A stretch of DNA of 64,000 bases from Piromyces finnis (Eukaryota > Neocallimastigomycota > Neocallimastigomycetes > Neocallimastigales > Neocallimastigaceae): NCBI GenBank assembly GCA_002104945.1, contig MCFH01000041.1:388001-452000 (forward strand). Reading direction: 5' to 3'. The first letter of the stretch is position 1; each line of letters starts with the position of its first letter. This document shows, one piece after another, positions 27,935 to 40,791 of the stretch. The notes beneath the pieces are model-generated. The model was not told where the DNA came from and searched no databases. It saw nothing but the letters and a program-made list of their open reading frames with translations. Position numbers and translations under genes: made by a program.

Positions 27935-29202
27935 ATGGGATGCGGAGCATCAAAGAGTAATTAATATGTTTAAATAAATAGTGTTAATTATATTTTTAGT
28001 TATAAATGTTATCTTTAAAACTACATCTATATGATATATTAAACAGTTATTTATAAATTTAATATTAATAATTATTCCTACTTTACTACCTATATTATAA
28101 CTATATATTTTTTATTTTTTTTATTTCTTAATAAAAAAAAATAATAATATTAAAAAAATTCAAATAAAAAAAAAAAGATGTTAATCCAGATAATACTAAT
28201 AATACCAATAAACCTCAAGATAATCAAACTACGGCTAAAAAAGAAATATTAGAATCAAAAGTAAAAAAAGCACCAAAAGAAAAAATTAATACAAATACAA
28301 ATAAAAACGTTGATACTAAAAATAGTAATCAAATTATTAATAAAAATTTATGTAAACCAAAAATAGAAATTAAAAATTCAGATTCTACAACAATAATCCA
28401 AACAGAGTTTGAACCCGCCACGATTGTAAATAATACTACAGAGAGTTCGAAAAAATCAATGATTGAAAAAAATCCCAGACTACCAACATCATCAAATGAA
28501 AAAATAGTGGAAAATTTATCATCCCCTCAAGAAAAATCAGAAATACCCCCTTCAAAAAATGAATTAGCAGTTCCACCAACAATGAAAAATTTTGAAAAAT
28601 CTTCTAGCAGTATACAAATTGATAATAATGTAGACTTTACCGTAATAAAAATGGAAAAAAATGATGATACCAATAGTAAAGCTTCTTCTAAAAAAAAGGA
28701 AAAAAAACAAAATAAAAATAAAAATAAAATAAATGATGATTTAGAAATACAAAATGTTGATGAAGAACAATTAGAAGGAAATCTATTACTTGCACAAAAG
28801 CCATTAGATTTTAAAGCAGATTATTATAACATGAATCAAGAATTAACAAATAAAAATAGTAATAATGATGATAATTCAGTAGATAGGAAAACAGAGGAAG
28901 ATGAAGATGATGAAGATGATCCAAATGAACCAAAAGTTATCACTAATTCATTTTTTACAGAAAATGAAAATCCCACCTCAAAGAAAAAGAATAAATTTTT
29001 CAGAAGTAATAGTAAAGCTAAAAAAAAGAATGATATTGTTGTGATAAAAAGTAATTCACTAGTAAATTCTCAACATAATTCAACAAATTCTCTTGACTGT
29101 GATATAAATGAAATGTCAAAGCATGGAAAACCCAATAGAAATAATAATAGTATGAATAATAACGATGAAAATATAAGTACGCATCCTTTTTCTGTTATAT
29201 AA
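27935..29202 (+). CDS. MGC-family protein 3: acylated N-terminus, Lys/Asn/Glu-rich
   Basis: Exon 1 (27935-27956, 22 nt) encodes MGCGASK; exon 2 is 28178-29202 after a phase-1 intron. The 348-residue product again begins with the dual-acylation signal. The body is disordered: Lys/Asn/Thr-rich, with PSKNELAVPPT, an acidic stretch DEDDEDDPNEP (about residues 246-258), and a basic SKKKNKFFRSNSKAKKKN cluster towards the C-terminus. No folded domain is recognisable. It is the longest of the three and has no tandem repeats. The exon 1 coding sequence is nearly identical to that of MGC gene 1 over 22 nt, while the exon 2 sequences are not alignable by eye. Confidence 0.78.
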
Positions 29203-29923
<721 letters not shown>

Positions 29924-29934
29924 TTTGAATGGTA

Positions 29935-31281
29935 GTAAATAAGTTAAAGTTGTTATTATTAATTTAATAAAAAAAAAATTTTTTTTAAAAAATTAAACTA
30001 TGAAAAAAAAAAGAAATTGAAATAAACTGAATACAAGCAAATGAATAAAAAATGAGTACAATATATTCTATTAAGGCGTGTCCTTAGCATACATAAGGCT
30101 TCTGGTTCGACCCCGCAGATGTCAGTGCCTGTGGATTTTCCCACTGGGTTTGCCATGGGTTGGGTTATGATATTCAGGTAAGTATAAATGAACTTTCTAA
30201 TTTACTACTATGATAATAACACTCGTCTAGCCGGCCTGAGAGGGTCTAGTGTACATGGTACATTCCAAATTAGAACTTAATAAGTGGTGACTTAGGCTAT
30301 GCCAAAAACACATAATATTCCTTAATCAATTTAAGTGTAAACATTAGGGGGCGGTTGACACGTGATCAAATTGACTATAAGAGGCTTAGCATTGTAGTTG
30401 TGAAATATCGTACAACGACATGCATCTAATGTACATGGATTAAGTGAGCGTCGAAGCTGAAGAAACAGTATGACAGACCAGGAGGGTCACAACCACCTAG
30501 CAATAGGAATGAGCCAACGTTTCTCTAAGAACCACCATTGGAGCTAACTCTGATCGATGGGAGAAAATGCACTCGGAAGTTAAAAAAAAAAAAAAAAAAA
30601 AAACAATATATTCTATATATTCTAGCCGTTTTAATTCAAAACTCTACTACTGTAAATTAAGCATTACTTGACTTCTAAATGGAACTCTCATTGAACAAGA
30701 TTAGAGCTTCCATTGGCCCTATCGGTATGCCTTATTGTTGAATTTACACCTTTTGAAACATTGAACTATTGTCGGACAATGACATAAAACATGTTTTTGG
30801 TAAAAAGTTCGGTAATAATAGTCAAAAATTGAGATTCTTCCTAAGTAGCAGGCTTAATTTGACACTTGCAACGTTCCTTCCATTCCTTTGATTTATCATT
30901 ACTGTTAAAAATTCTTCCTCCAAAGAAGGAATTTAAATTTTTTTTTTTTTTTTTGTAATATCATACTAGAATAATTACACATGTATTAATAATTAATATT
31001 CACCTATATGCTTAAAATAATCAATAACTAATTTAATATTAAAACTATCATAACCATTCAAGAACTTTGAATAATTACGTCACTTCACTATTTCTATATA
31101 AACCTTTAGCATTATTGATGAAATCATCATCGTTGTTTTATAATCTTCATTATTAAAATAAAGAATTTTGAATTTCAACCTTTTCAAATAAAATTTTAAA
31201 AACCTTTATTTATGAACTTTCAATATACTTTCATTCCAAATAATATTTTAACTTTCTTAAAAGAATTGAATTTACCCTAGT
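29935..31281 (-). mobile_element. Decayed 3' end of a LINE (relic), split by a SINE
   Basis: Outside the SINE (30072-30602) the sequence aligns collinearly with the 3' UTR and ORF 3' end of the intact LINE at 31294. Matches include AAGCAAATGAATAAAAAATG against ACACAAATGAATAAAAATTG; ATATTCTA against GTATTCTA; CCTTCCATTCCTTTGATT against CTTTCCATTCCCTTGAATT; and CTTCCTCCAAAGAAGGAATT against CTTCCCCCAAGAAGGAATT. Substitutions and small indels are frequent and no frame survives, so it is far older than the two good copies. Similarity fades in 31030-31281, which would be the Asn/Ser-rich coding part. Confidence 0.75.
30072..30602 (+). mobile_element. SINE-like retroelement: tRNA-like head, LINE-derived segment, poly-A
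   Basis: About 530 nt of clearly higher-GC sequence ending in a 21-nt poly-A (30582-30602), flanked by a 14-bp target duplication ACAATATATTCTAT (30058-30071 and 30603-30616). The head contains TTAAGGCG (30071-30078, as at the end of tRNA-Leu/Ser D arms), a perfect 5-bp stem with 7-nt loop (CCTTA 30082-30086, TAAGG 30094-30098) like an anticodon arm, and GGTTCGACCCC (30104-30114), matching the Pol III B box and a T arm. The acceptor/A-box start is missing, so the head is probably 5'-truncated. Positions 30446-30489 match the sense strand of the neighbouring LINE's ORF end (31607-31650, minus) at 39 of 44 ungapped positions. It carries no ORF. It was inserted in the LINE relic's 3' UTR. Confidence 0.8.
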
Positions 31282-31571
31282 GATGATTTACTATTTTTTT
31301 TTTTTTTTTTTTTTTTTTATTTTTTTTTTTTAACGGCATCAAATATTTTAAACTTTATTATTAATTTAATTAAAATTATAATACATGTAATAAAAAAATT
31401 AAAATTAAAATAAAAATAAAAAAAAATATGTTTAAATAAACACAAATGAATAAAAATTGGGTATAATGTATTCTAGTAATTTTAATTAAAGTAAGAAAGC
31501 CACTATCATACTAAAGTATAATAATTGTATTTGACTTCCAATGGGACACCGAGCCAAAGATCAAAATTTTG

Positions 31572-34500
31572 TCATGGAACAAAATTATGATCTCCATTGG
31601 TTGCGCTGGCCCTCCTGGCCTGTCTTACTGTTTCTTCAGCATTGACGCTCTTGGATGTTGCTTCAAACCTTTTGAACATTGACCATTGCTGGCCAATAGC
31701 AAAAGGCATGATTTTGGTTAGAAGTTCCGCGGTTACCGTCAAGAATGGTGTTCCTTCATTAGTACCAGATTGAATCTGACGCTTACAAAGTTCTTTCCAT
31801 TCCCTTGAATTGTAATTAATATTGTTAAAACTTCTTCCCCCAAGAAGGAATTTAAATATTTTACTGCACACACTAGAATAATCATACACATTAATATTCA
31901 CCGGATTATTAGAACTATTACTATCATTAACTAAATTACTATCTAAATTAGAATTATTATCTTCACTATAGCTATCATTACTAATATTATTATTTCTATT
32001 ACTACTATTGTTATTATTACTATTGTTATTACTACTATTGTTACTATTACTATTAATGTTATTGCTATCTCTACTGATATTAACATTTTCATTATTATTG
32101 ATAGGACTATTGGAATTACGTTGACTGAAAAAATTTAGTAGCTGGACTATGGAACCATAATGTTTAATACGGATATCTCTAAATGTTGGACAATCTAATA
32201 ACCAATGTTTAATACTTTGAACACCACACTTGCAACATGGACAGTAGTTAGGACAAACTGGATCAACAAATTTAGCAGCTTTGGCAACTCTAGCATCCAA
32301 CTTGTATCCGCTTCTTGCTTTCAAGAGCCAGTAGAAGCCATAGGCAAACTCTGGGTACTCATAACATAATTTAATAAAATCTTTAGTTTCAATAAATTTA
32401 TTATCATCATAATATTGCGCTTTGATTGAATTTCCTTTGAGATCTTTCCAATAAAAGTTTTTAACTGCTTTAACATCTCCATGTTTCTTTAATTTTTTAT
32501 CAAGTGTCCTACTTGATTTGCACCACGTGTATTTTCTAAATTTAGGAATGTAATTGACAAGGTGTGAGATAATACAATTTGAGTTTTTCCATTTGTTAAA
32601 ACATCTAACCTGAGCTAACGCACATTTGGCTGACAATGGAGGAATATTCAAATCTTTTGAGATAGAGTATAAAGATATAAACGATACAGCTTTATGAACT
32701 CCGGCAACCCATCGTATTCCTTTGTTAACATGCTTCTGAGCAATTCTAGACCTAGCTTTGTTGGATCCAAGTAATGGTGCAAAGTATGAAACTCTGCTAA
32801 TCACTTGTGAGTTAAGTACTAGCTTTTTGAAGGGAATAGGAATATTAGGATTTCTTAAGAATTTACTGACTGAAAAAAGTCCTTTCAAAACCTTGTTATT
32901 AAGAGCTTTAATTACTGGTTTAAGGGACAGATTCTTATCAAATGGAACACCAAGATAAGTATAACAATCAGTAGTTGGAATGGGTTGTCCTGCTAAGTAA
33001 AATGTTGGATCTCTCTTGATCTGATTTTCTATTGATTCAGGACGAATCACCATCGTTGAACACTTCTGGATACCAAATTCCATTTCATTATACAATGCCT
33101 ATTCATTAACTCTTCTAAGCATCTTTTTTAAGCATCCTCTTGTTGGAGCACAAATAACTATATCATCTGCAAAAAGTCCACCACAGCATCGAGTGTCACC
33201 TAAACTGACTCCGAGATCTTCACACTCTTTAAATATATCATTAATAAAGAGATTAAAAAGAATAGGCGAAAGTGGGCAACCTTGACGGACTCCTTTCTTC
33301 ACATCAAAAGATTTCGAGAATTGTCCATCTAATTTGACATTAGCCTTAGATGTTAAATATAAATTTTTGATAAATTGTAAACTCTTACCTCGGATTCCTA
33401 AACAATCTAATTTATGGAGAATATTACCGATTGGGACTGAATCGTATGCTTTCCTGAGATCTAAAAAGGCCAAATATGTCTCTTTATTATCTAATTGACG
33501 TCTACGGCATATTTCTTGGATTGAAATGAAAAGACTGATACTTTCTTCCTTTTTTCGAAAACCAAATTGTTCAGGTCTAATGAAATTATCCTTTAGACCA
33601 TATTCTGAGATTCTAGTGGTGACAATTTTGGAAATCAACTTAATGCCATTATTGATAAGTGATATACCTCGATAGTTATCACAATCTGTCAAATCTCCCT
33701 TCTTAGGAATAGAAACAATACTGGATTCATTCCATGAGTTGGGGAAGTCTCCATCCCAAATACGGTTGAATAATTTAAGAATAAAATTTAAACCATGAGC
33801 ATCATTATCTGAAGTGGTATTACCGGAAGAATTATTATCTGTAGCATTATTAGAATCATTACTTGATGGAATTAATGCTTTGTAAAATTCAATTGGAATA
33901 CCATCCGGACCTGATGCTTTATAATTTGGAGTAGAGAGGATAGCTGACTTGACTTCATCAATACTAATATCTTGGTTGATATCCCATTCATCAAGCATAG
34001 GGAGTGAAAAACGTTTATTCGTTGGTTCTTCATACCAATGTTCTAAATCAAGACTTACACCACTTGGATCTGATGCAAGGTTTTCGAAATGATCATGCCA
34101 CACTTCTAGTCGTTCTTCTGTAGCAACAACTAATTCTCCATTTTTATTTTTAATTGGTTGAGCAATAAAGAAAGAATCTTTTCCAATTTTTGCAGTTTTC
34201 TTGATCCATTTCCAGACCTTCTTAGGATTATGACTCTTCATATACTCACATCCTGTTTTAATCCAATGAAGATATTCTTGCTTCCTAAATTCATTACATC
34301 TTTTGTGGATGTAATCAATGAGCTTACGGTAGATTTTAATTCTTTTAATAAATTCATCTATATCATAAATTCTTTCTTTTTTAAATCTCTTATACAACTT
34401 CATTTTGATTTTTTGGAGATTAAAAATTTGTTGTGAAATATGAAATGAAGACTTTATAACATTATTTGCTGAGGTAATACTGAGCTCGTCTGCAATTGAA

Positions 34501-36077
34501 AAAGCAGTTGAAGTAAACTCTTTGGAAAGTTCATCTGTAGAAACATTAGGATCGTTGAATTTTGCTGAAAGTATTTGGAATTTATTATGACTGAGAATAG
34601 ATTCCTTTTCCTCAATACATTTTAATCTATTTCATTTCAGAATTTTCTTAGGAACATTAAAGTCATTAGAAAAACCTTCCATAGGAATAATTTTACCATT
34701 AATAAGAAGTGGCTTATGGTCTGATACAGGATAAAAATTATTTATAAATGATCCTGAGTGAATAAGATCTTTCATCTTCGAATTGATAAGAGCATGGTCA
34801 ATGTCGGAAGATTGATCACCTCGAGTCCAAGAGATAGTAGACCCTCTAAGCGGAAGAATTTCCCAATCTCCTAATCCATTAGTTGATAACCAGTTGGATA
34901 ATTTTACTTTAGACATATTAAAATCACCAACAAGAATCGATGGATGGGATGAATGAGTTTGTAACCACAAGCGAACTTCTAACTTTGCATGATCAACATA
35001 GATGTTGTGATGACTATGAGGCATATAAACATTTCCAATCGAGCATTTGAATCTATTCCAGAGACTAAAAGTATAAATAGAAATAATATACTTTCCAGAG
35101 AAGTTTTCAAGTGAGGCTTGACACGAATTGTGAAAACCTAAATATAAACCTCTCATTCCAGGAACTGATTCGTCAGCTTTCTTGAAAAAGTGTCTATAGT
35201 TTCGCAAAGTAACACGACAAGGATAATCTGTATTCGATCCAGAACCATTACCAGTTTCTTGAAAACATAAAAATAATGGTTTGAAAATAGCTGTGAAATA
35301 GCTAATACTATCTCTCTTTTCGTGATTCCACCCATTGGTGTTCCAACTAAGACAAAAAGAAAAGTTATCAGGCTTGTTGGATGAGGATGAGGAAGAATCG
35401 TTGCTATTATTATTATTATTAAAGTCATCGTTATTAATGGATGATGCATCAGAGGAATAAGTAGAACTATTACTAGATGGCTGTGAAGCTGAAGAACTAT
35501 CAACTATTGAACTGTTATTTGAGTTGATAGAACTATTAGAATTAATTGTTGAATGTTGAGATTGAAATTGTGTTAGCTGTAGATCTGGAATATTTTCATG
35601 ATGGGAAACTTGTTGAAGATCTTGTTGAAGATCTTGTTGAAGATCGGATTGTTGATGAGATTGTTGAACTGATTGTTGAAATGATTGTTGAATAGAATGT
35701 TGATGTTTATTAGAAACTAAAATTTTACGTTTGAGAGTGGAAAAAGTGTATTTGTGATTCCTTCTACTACGAGCTGAAAAGGAAATTGAGGTAACTGAAA
35801 GTTTCTTCTTTAACATGTGTAAGATTTTAATACAATCTTTTGATGAACCATGAACCTTGACTAAGAAAAAGTGATCATTGAAAGTCTGAAAATATTTAAC
35901 ACTAATAACTGAATTAAATTTATCTTCTAGAATAACCTCGAGTTTTTCCCATAGCATATTTACTGACCATGATCGAATACCACGGATAAAGAAGGAGCGA
36001 ATATCATCTAAGGGGATACCATAAGACCGGGTACCACGTCTGATATAATTCTTATCTTTAATATAAAGGACTGACAT
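31572..36077 (-). pseudogene. LINE copy A polyprotein (endonuclease-RT) with two nonsense codons
   Basis: One continuous frame of 1,501 codons broken by TGA at 34632-34634 and TAG at 33099-33101. The N-terminal ~240 residues have a basic segment and Gln/Asn/Ser-rich low complexity. An AP endonuclease domain follows with LSWNTNGWN, FQETG, VGDFNMSK, SDIDHAL and SDHKPL. The RT domain shows SIPKKGDL-TDCDNYRG, FLDLRKAYDSV, GVRQGCPLSPILFNLF and FADDIVI. A C-terminal Cys/His knuckle (CPCCKCG ... HWLLDC) and an Asn/Ser repeat come before the end. The sister copy has TGG (Trp) where copy A has TAG, so that stop is a point mutation. The frame is otherwise intact, indicating recent insertion. It is probably inactive unless read through. 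Confidence 0.92.
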
Positions 36078-36521
36078 GATAATTAATTCTAATTAAAAAA
36101 AATTGAATATAAAATAAATACTAATAAAAATTATAAATATAACGTATATGGAAAAAAAATCTGTCTCTCTCTCTCTTCTTAAAAGTACTGGATAGTACAA
36201 AAATTGTTACGATGCTTTGTTTAAAGTTTCTTTTTTTGAATTCTAGTTGTAAATTTTCTTTAAAAATTCTAGTTTTGGTTTGTTGTTAGTAAATTCGAAT
36301 CGCTTTTTGACACTAAACTTGTTTGACTTTACTTTTCATTAAATATTTAAATTGGTAAAAAATTTGAATCAAGAATGTCGACACCAGAAAGCTTGTGAAT
36401 AGTATTTTTACATGATGTAGAGTGAATCAGTCTCTTACAAGAAACAATACAACAATAGCTACATGAATATAAAAATACAATGCAAATGCTAAAGTTGACT
36501 ACATTGGATTCTTACAAGAGA

Positions 36522-36526
<5 letters not shown>

Positions 36527-36569
<43 letters not shown>

Positions 36570-39500
36570 GGCATCAAATATTTTAAACTTTATTATTAAT
36601 TTAATTAAAATTATAATACATGAAATATAAAAATTAAAATAAAATAAAAATAAAAAAAATATGTTTAAATAAACACAAATGAATAAAAATTGGGTATAAT
36701 GTATTCTAGTAATTTTAATTAAAGTAAGAAAGCCACTATCATACTAAAGTATAATAATTGTATTTGACTTCCAATGGGACACCGAGCCAAAGATCAAAAT
36801 TTTGTCATGGAACAAAATTATGATCTCCATTGGTTGCGCTGGCCCTCCTGGCTTGTCTTACTGTTTCTTCAGCATTGACGCTCTTGGATGTTGCTTCAAA
36901 CCTTTTGAACATTGACCATTGCTGGCCAATAGCAAAAGGCATGATTTTGGTTAGAAGTTCCGCGGTTACCGTCAAGAATGGTGCTCCTTCATTAGTACCA
37001 GATTGAATCTGACGCTTACAAAGTTCTTTCCATTCCCTTGAATTGTAATTAATATTGTTAAAACTTCTTCCCCCAAGAAGGAATTTAAATATTTTACTGC
37101 ACACACTAGAATAATCATACACATTAATATTCACCGGATTATTAGAACTATTACTATCATTAACTAAATTACTATCTAAATTAGAATTATTATCTTCACT
37201 ATTGCTATCATTACTAATATTATTATTTCTATTATTGTTATTATTACTATTGTTACTATTACTATTGTTACTATTACTATTGTTACTATTACTATTGTTA
37301 CTATTACTATTAATGTTATTACTATCTCTACTGATATTATCAATTTCATTATTATTGATAGGACTATTGGAATTACGTTGACTGAAAAAATTTAATAGCT
37401 GGACTATGGAATCATAATGTTTAATACGGATATCTCTAAATGTTGGACAATCTAATAACCAATGTTTAATACTTTGATCTCCACACTTGCAACATGGACA
37501 GTAGTTAGGACAAACTGGATCAACAAATTTGGCAGCTTTGGCAACTCTAGCATCCAACTTGTATCCGCTTCTTGCTTTCAATAGCCAGTAGAAGCCATAG
37601 GCAAACTCTGGGTACTCATAACATAATTTAATAAAATCTTTAGTTTCACTAAATTTATTATCATCATAATATTGCGCTTTGATTGAATTCCCTTTGAGAT
37701 CTTTCCAATAAAAGTTTTTAACTGCTTTAACATCTCCATGTTTCTTTAATTTTTTATCAAGTGTCCTACTTGATTTGCACCACGTGTATTTTCTAAATTT
37801 AGGAATGTAATTGACAAGGTGTGAGATAATACAATTTGAGTTTTTCCATTTGTTAAAACATCTAACCTGAGCTAACGCACATTTGGCTGACAATGGAGGA
37901 ATATTCAAATCTTTTGAAATAGAGTATAAAGATATAAACGATACAGCTTTATGAACTCCGGCAACCCATCGTATTCCTTTGTTAACATGCTTCTGAGCAA
38001 TCCTAGACCTAGCTTTGTTGGATCCAAGTAATGGTGCAAAGTATGAAACTCTGCTAATCACTTGTGAGTTAAGTACTAGTTTTTTGAAAGGAATAGGAAT
38101 ATTAGGATTTCTTAAGAATTTACTGACTGAGAAAAGCCCTTTCAAAACCTTGTTATTAAGAGCTTTAATTACTGGTTTAAGGGACAAATTCTTATCAAAT
38201 GGAACACCAAGATAAGTATAACAATCAGTAGTTGGAATGGGTTGTCCTGCTAAGTAAAATGTTGGATCTCTCTTGTTCTGATTTTCTATTGATTCAGGAC
38301 GAATCACCATCGTTGAACATTTCTGGATACCAAATTCCATTTCATTATACAATGCCCATTCATTAACTCTTCTAAGCATCTTTTTTAAGCATCCTCTTGT
38401 TGGAGCACAAATAACTATATCATCTGCAAAAAGTCCACCACAGCATCGAGTGTCACCTAAACTGACTCCTAGATCTTCGCACTCTCTAAATATATCATTA
38501 ATAAAGAGATTAAAGAGAATAGGAGAAAGAGGGCAACCTTGACGGACTCCTTTCTTCACATCAAAAGATTTCGAGAATTGTCCATCTAATTTGACATTAG
38601 CCTTAGATGTTAAATATAAATTTTTGATGAATTGTAAACTCTTACCTCGGATTCCTAAACAATCTAATTTATGGAGAATATTACCGATTGGGACTGAATC
38701 GTATGCTTTCCTGAGATCTAAAAAGGCCAAATATGTCTCTTTATTATCTAATTGACGTCTACGGCATATTTCTTGGATTGAAATGAAAAGACTAATACTT
38801 TCTTCCTTTTTTCGAAAACCAAATTGTTCAGGTCTAATGAAATTATTCTTTAAACCATATTCTGAGATTCTAGTGGTGACAATTTTGGAAATCAACTTAA
38901 TACCATTATTGATAAGTGATATACCTCGATAGTTATCACAATCTGTCAAATCTCCCTTCTTAGGAATAGAAACAATACTGGATTCATTCCATGAGTTGGG
39001 GAAATCTCCATCCCAAATACGGTTGAATAATTTAAGAATAAAATTTAAACCATGAGCATCATTATCTGAAGTAGTATTACCAGAAGAATTATTATCTGTA
39101 GCATTATTAGAATCATTACTTGATGGAACTAATGCTTTGTAAAATTCAATTGGAATACCATCCGGACCTGATGCTTTATAATTTGGAGTAGTGAGGATAG
39201 CTGACTTGACTTCATCAATACTAATATCTTGGTTGATATCCCATTCATCAAGCATAGGAAGTGAAAAACGTTTATTCATTGGTTCTTCATACCAATGCTC
39301 TAAATCAAGACTTACACCACTTGGATCTGATGCAAGCTTTTCGAAATGATCATGCCACACATCTAGTTGTTCTTCCGTAGCAACAACTAATTCTCCATTT
39401 TTATTTTTAATTGGTTGAGCAATAAAGAAAGAATCTTTTCCAATTTTTGCAGTTTTCTTGATCCATTTCCAGGCCTTCTTAGGATTATGACTCTTCATAT

Positions 39501-39745
39501 ACTCACATCCTGTTTTAATCCAATGAAGATATTCTTGCTTCCTAAATTCATTACATCTTTTGTGGATGTAATCAATGAGTTTACGGTAGATTTTAATTCT
39601 TTTAATAAATTCATCTATATCATAAATTCTTTCTTTTTTAAATCTCTTATACAACTTCATTTTGATTTTTTGAAGATTAAAAATTTGTTGTGAAATATGA
39701 AATGAAGACTTTATAACATTATTTGCTGAAGTAATACTGAGCTCG
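36527..39745 (-). mobile_element. 5'-truncated LINE (copy B) inserted in the 5' UTR of copy A
   Basis: Nearly identical to copy A from its poly-A tail (poly-T on +, 36527-36566) up to 39745, where homology stops within the GAGCTC region upstream of the RT. It is flanked by a perfect 14-bp target duplication TACAAGAGAAGAGT at 36513-36526 and 39746-39759. The truncation removes the endonuclease and 5' UTR, the usual result of incomplete target-primed reverse transcription. Both flanks belong to copy A's 5' UTR, so B inserted after A. Confidence 0.95.
36805..39745 (-). CDS. LINE copy B RT fragment, open reading frame intact
   Basis: About 980 element-encoded codons without a stop: linker, RT domain (FLDLRKAYDSV, GVRQGCPLSPILFNLF, FADDIVI), the Cys/His knuckle and the Asn/Ser-rich region. 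The frame continues upstream into flanking DNA to an ATG at 39804, so the first ~20 residues of that open frame are not LINE-derived. Copy B carries the Trp codon where copy A has a stop. The Asn/Ser repeat differs in length between the copies. Without the endonuclease the product would not be autonomous. It could act on nicked DNA only, and expression is doubtful. Confidence 0.85.
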
Positions 39746-39910
39746 TACAAGAGAAGAGTAGTACTACATGAATACATGAATAAAAGAAAAAAATACAGCA
39801 ACAAAATGTATTACTCTTCCAATTAAATACTATACAAACTTACCTGAGTATCAAACATTCAACTTATTCATCAAATACTTAAATTCGATGAATAAAATGT
39901 TTTTTAATCG

Positions 39911-40016
39911 CTCAGTACCATGAGCTTAGTCCTAATAATTTTCCCTTAAAGACTAAACAAGCATCCATTGCGCAATGCTTGGATTTAATTCTTTCTACTC
40001 TCTCAGTACCATGAGC
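39911..40016 (-). promoter_or_regulatory. Repeated hairpin motif in the LINE 5' UTR
   Basis: GCTCAGTACCATGAGC (39911-39926) forms a 5-bp stem and 6-nt loop. CTCAGTACCATGAGC (40002-40016) repeats it with one stem pair lost. Between them lies the perfect palindrome ATTGCGCAAT (39967-39976). All fall within the first ~180 nt of the element's RNA, where an internal promoter or a 5' RNA structure would be expected. The function is inferred. Confidence 0.4.
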
Positions 40017-40095
40017 ATGAGTAGACCCCCTTGATAAACTCCATTATTAAATGAATGAAGGCACGTTCCTAAGAGGGCACTAAGATGATTTACTA

Positions 40096-40791
40096 CTCTC
40101 TTTTCATTATTTCAATTTTATAACATTTTTTTTTCTTTTTATTATTATTTTTTATTATTATTAGTTTTAACTTTATTAATTTGGGAAAGCCTTTATTTCT
40201 TTTTTTTAAAAAATTTTGTTGCTTTTTTTTTTCTTCTTTTTTTTTTTTAATATTTTAATATTTTAATTTTTTTATTTTTATTAAATGATTATAACTTTAT
40301 TATTTATTATTAAATATATTTATAGAGAAAAAAAAATTTTTTATAAAAACTATACTTTATATCATATGCAAATTATTTAATATTTTTTATATTATAAATA
40401 TAATTTAGATGATGAATTTTTGTTAAAAAAAAAAAAAAAAAAAAGAAAGAAAATATTAAAAATAGTATTTATATATTAGAGATAAGTTAATAAGTTAATG
40501 GGATTTTTATAAAAGATAAAAGTTAATGTTTTTTTAAATTTTTAACTTAGTGAAGAAAAATATAGGATTATAATAAACATTTTTCCTTTATTTTTCTTCA
40601 CTATCTTTTTTAAAAAAAAATTAAATTTTAAATTGATATCATTAAATTATTTTAAAAATATATTTTTCTAACCTTGTTTTTAATTTCTTTCATTTATATC
40701 CCTTTTCCTTTTTTTTTCTTTTTATTTTATATAAAAGGATGGTTGGTGTGGTATGTTTAAATTAGTTTTATGTTTCTACAATATATTAAAT
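40096..40791. other. AT-rich stretch downstream of the hydrogenase gene
   Basis: Poly-A/T tracts only; serves as 3' flank of the minus-strand hydrogenase gene. Confidence 0.6.

Larger units (their letters stand above)
31294..40083 (-). mobile_element. Full-length LINE (copy A), interrupted by copy B
   Basis: Transcribed from 40083 down to a poly-A tail (poly-T on +, about 31294-31331). It is bounded by a 12-bp target duplication GATGATTTACTA at 31282-31293 and 40084-40095. Removing copy B (36527-39745) and its extra target copy leaves an element of about 5.6 kb: 5' UTR of roughly 0.77 kb (40083-39760 plus 36526-36078), one long coding region 36077-31572, and a 3' UTR of about 0.24 kb ending GATGCCGTT before poly-A. 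It encodes an AP-type endonuclease and reverse transcriptase, so it moves by target-primed reverse transcription. The clade was not determined; the layout is compatible with Tad/I-like elements. Confidence 0.92.

Noticed and set aside
30071-30120. A functional tRNA gene (B box, anticodon-like arm)
   Set aside because: No acceptor stem or A-box start, variable loop too short, and it is part of a poly-A-tailed element with target duplications.
30446-30602. The SINE as merely a 5'-truncated LINE copy
   Set aside because: Only 44 nt match the LINE; the 3' end, the body and the tRNA-like head do not, and the tail sequence before poly-A is different.
33099-36077. LINE copy A as three separate genes (two RT parts and an endonuclease)
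   Set aside because: All three are in one frame separated only by single stop codons, and copy B reads through the first.
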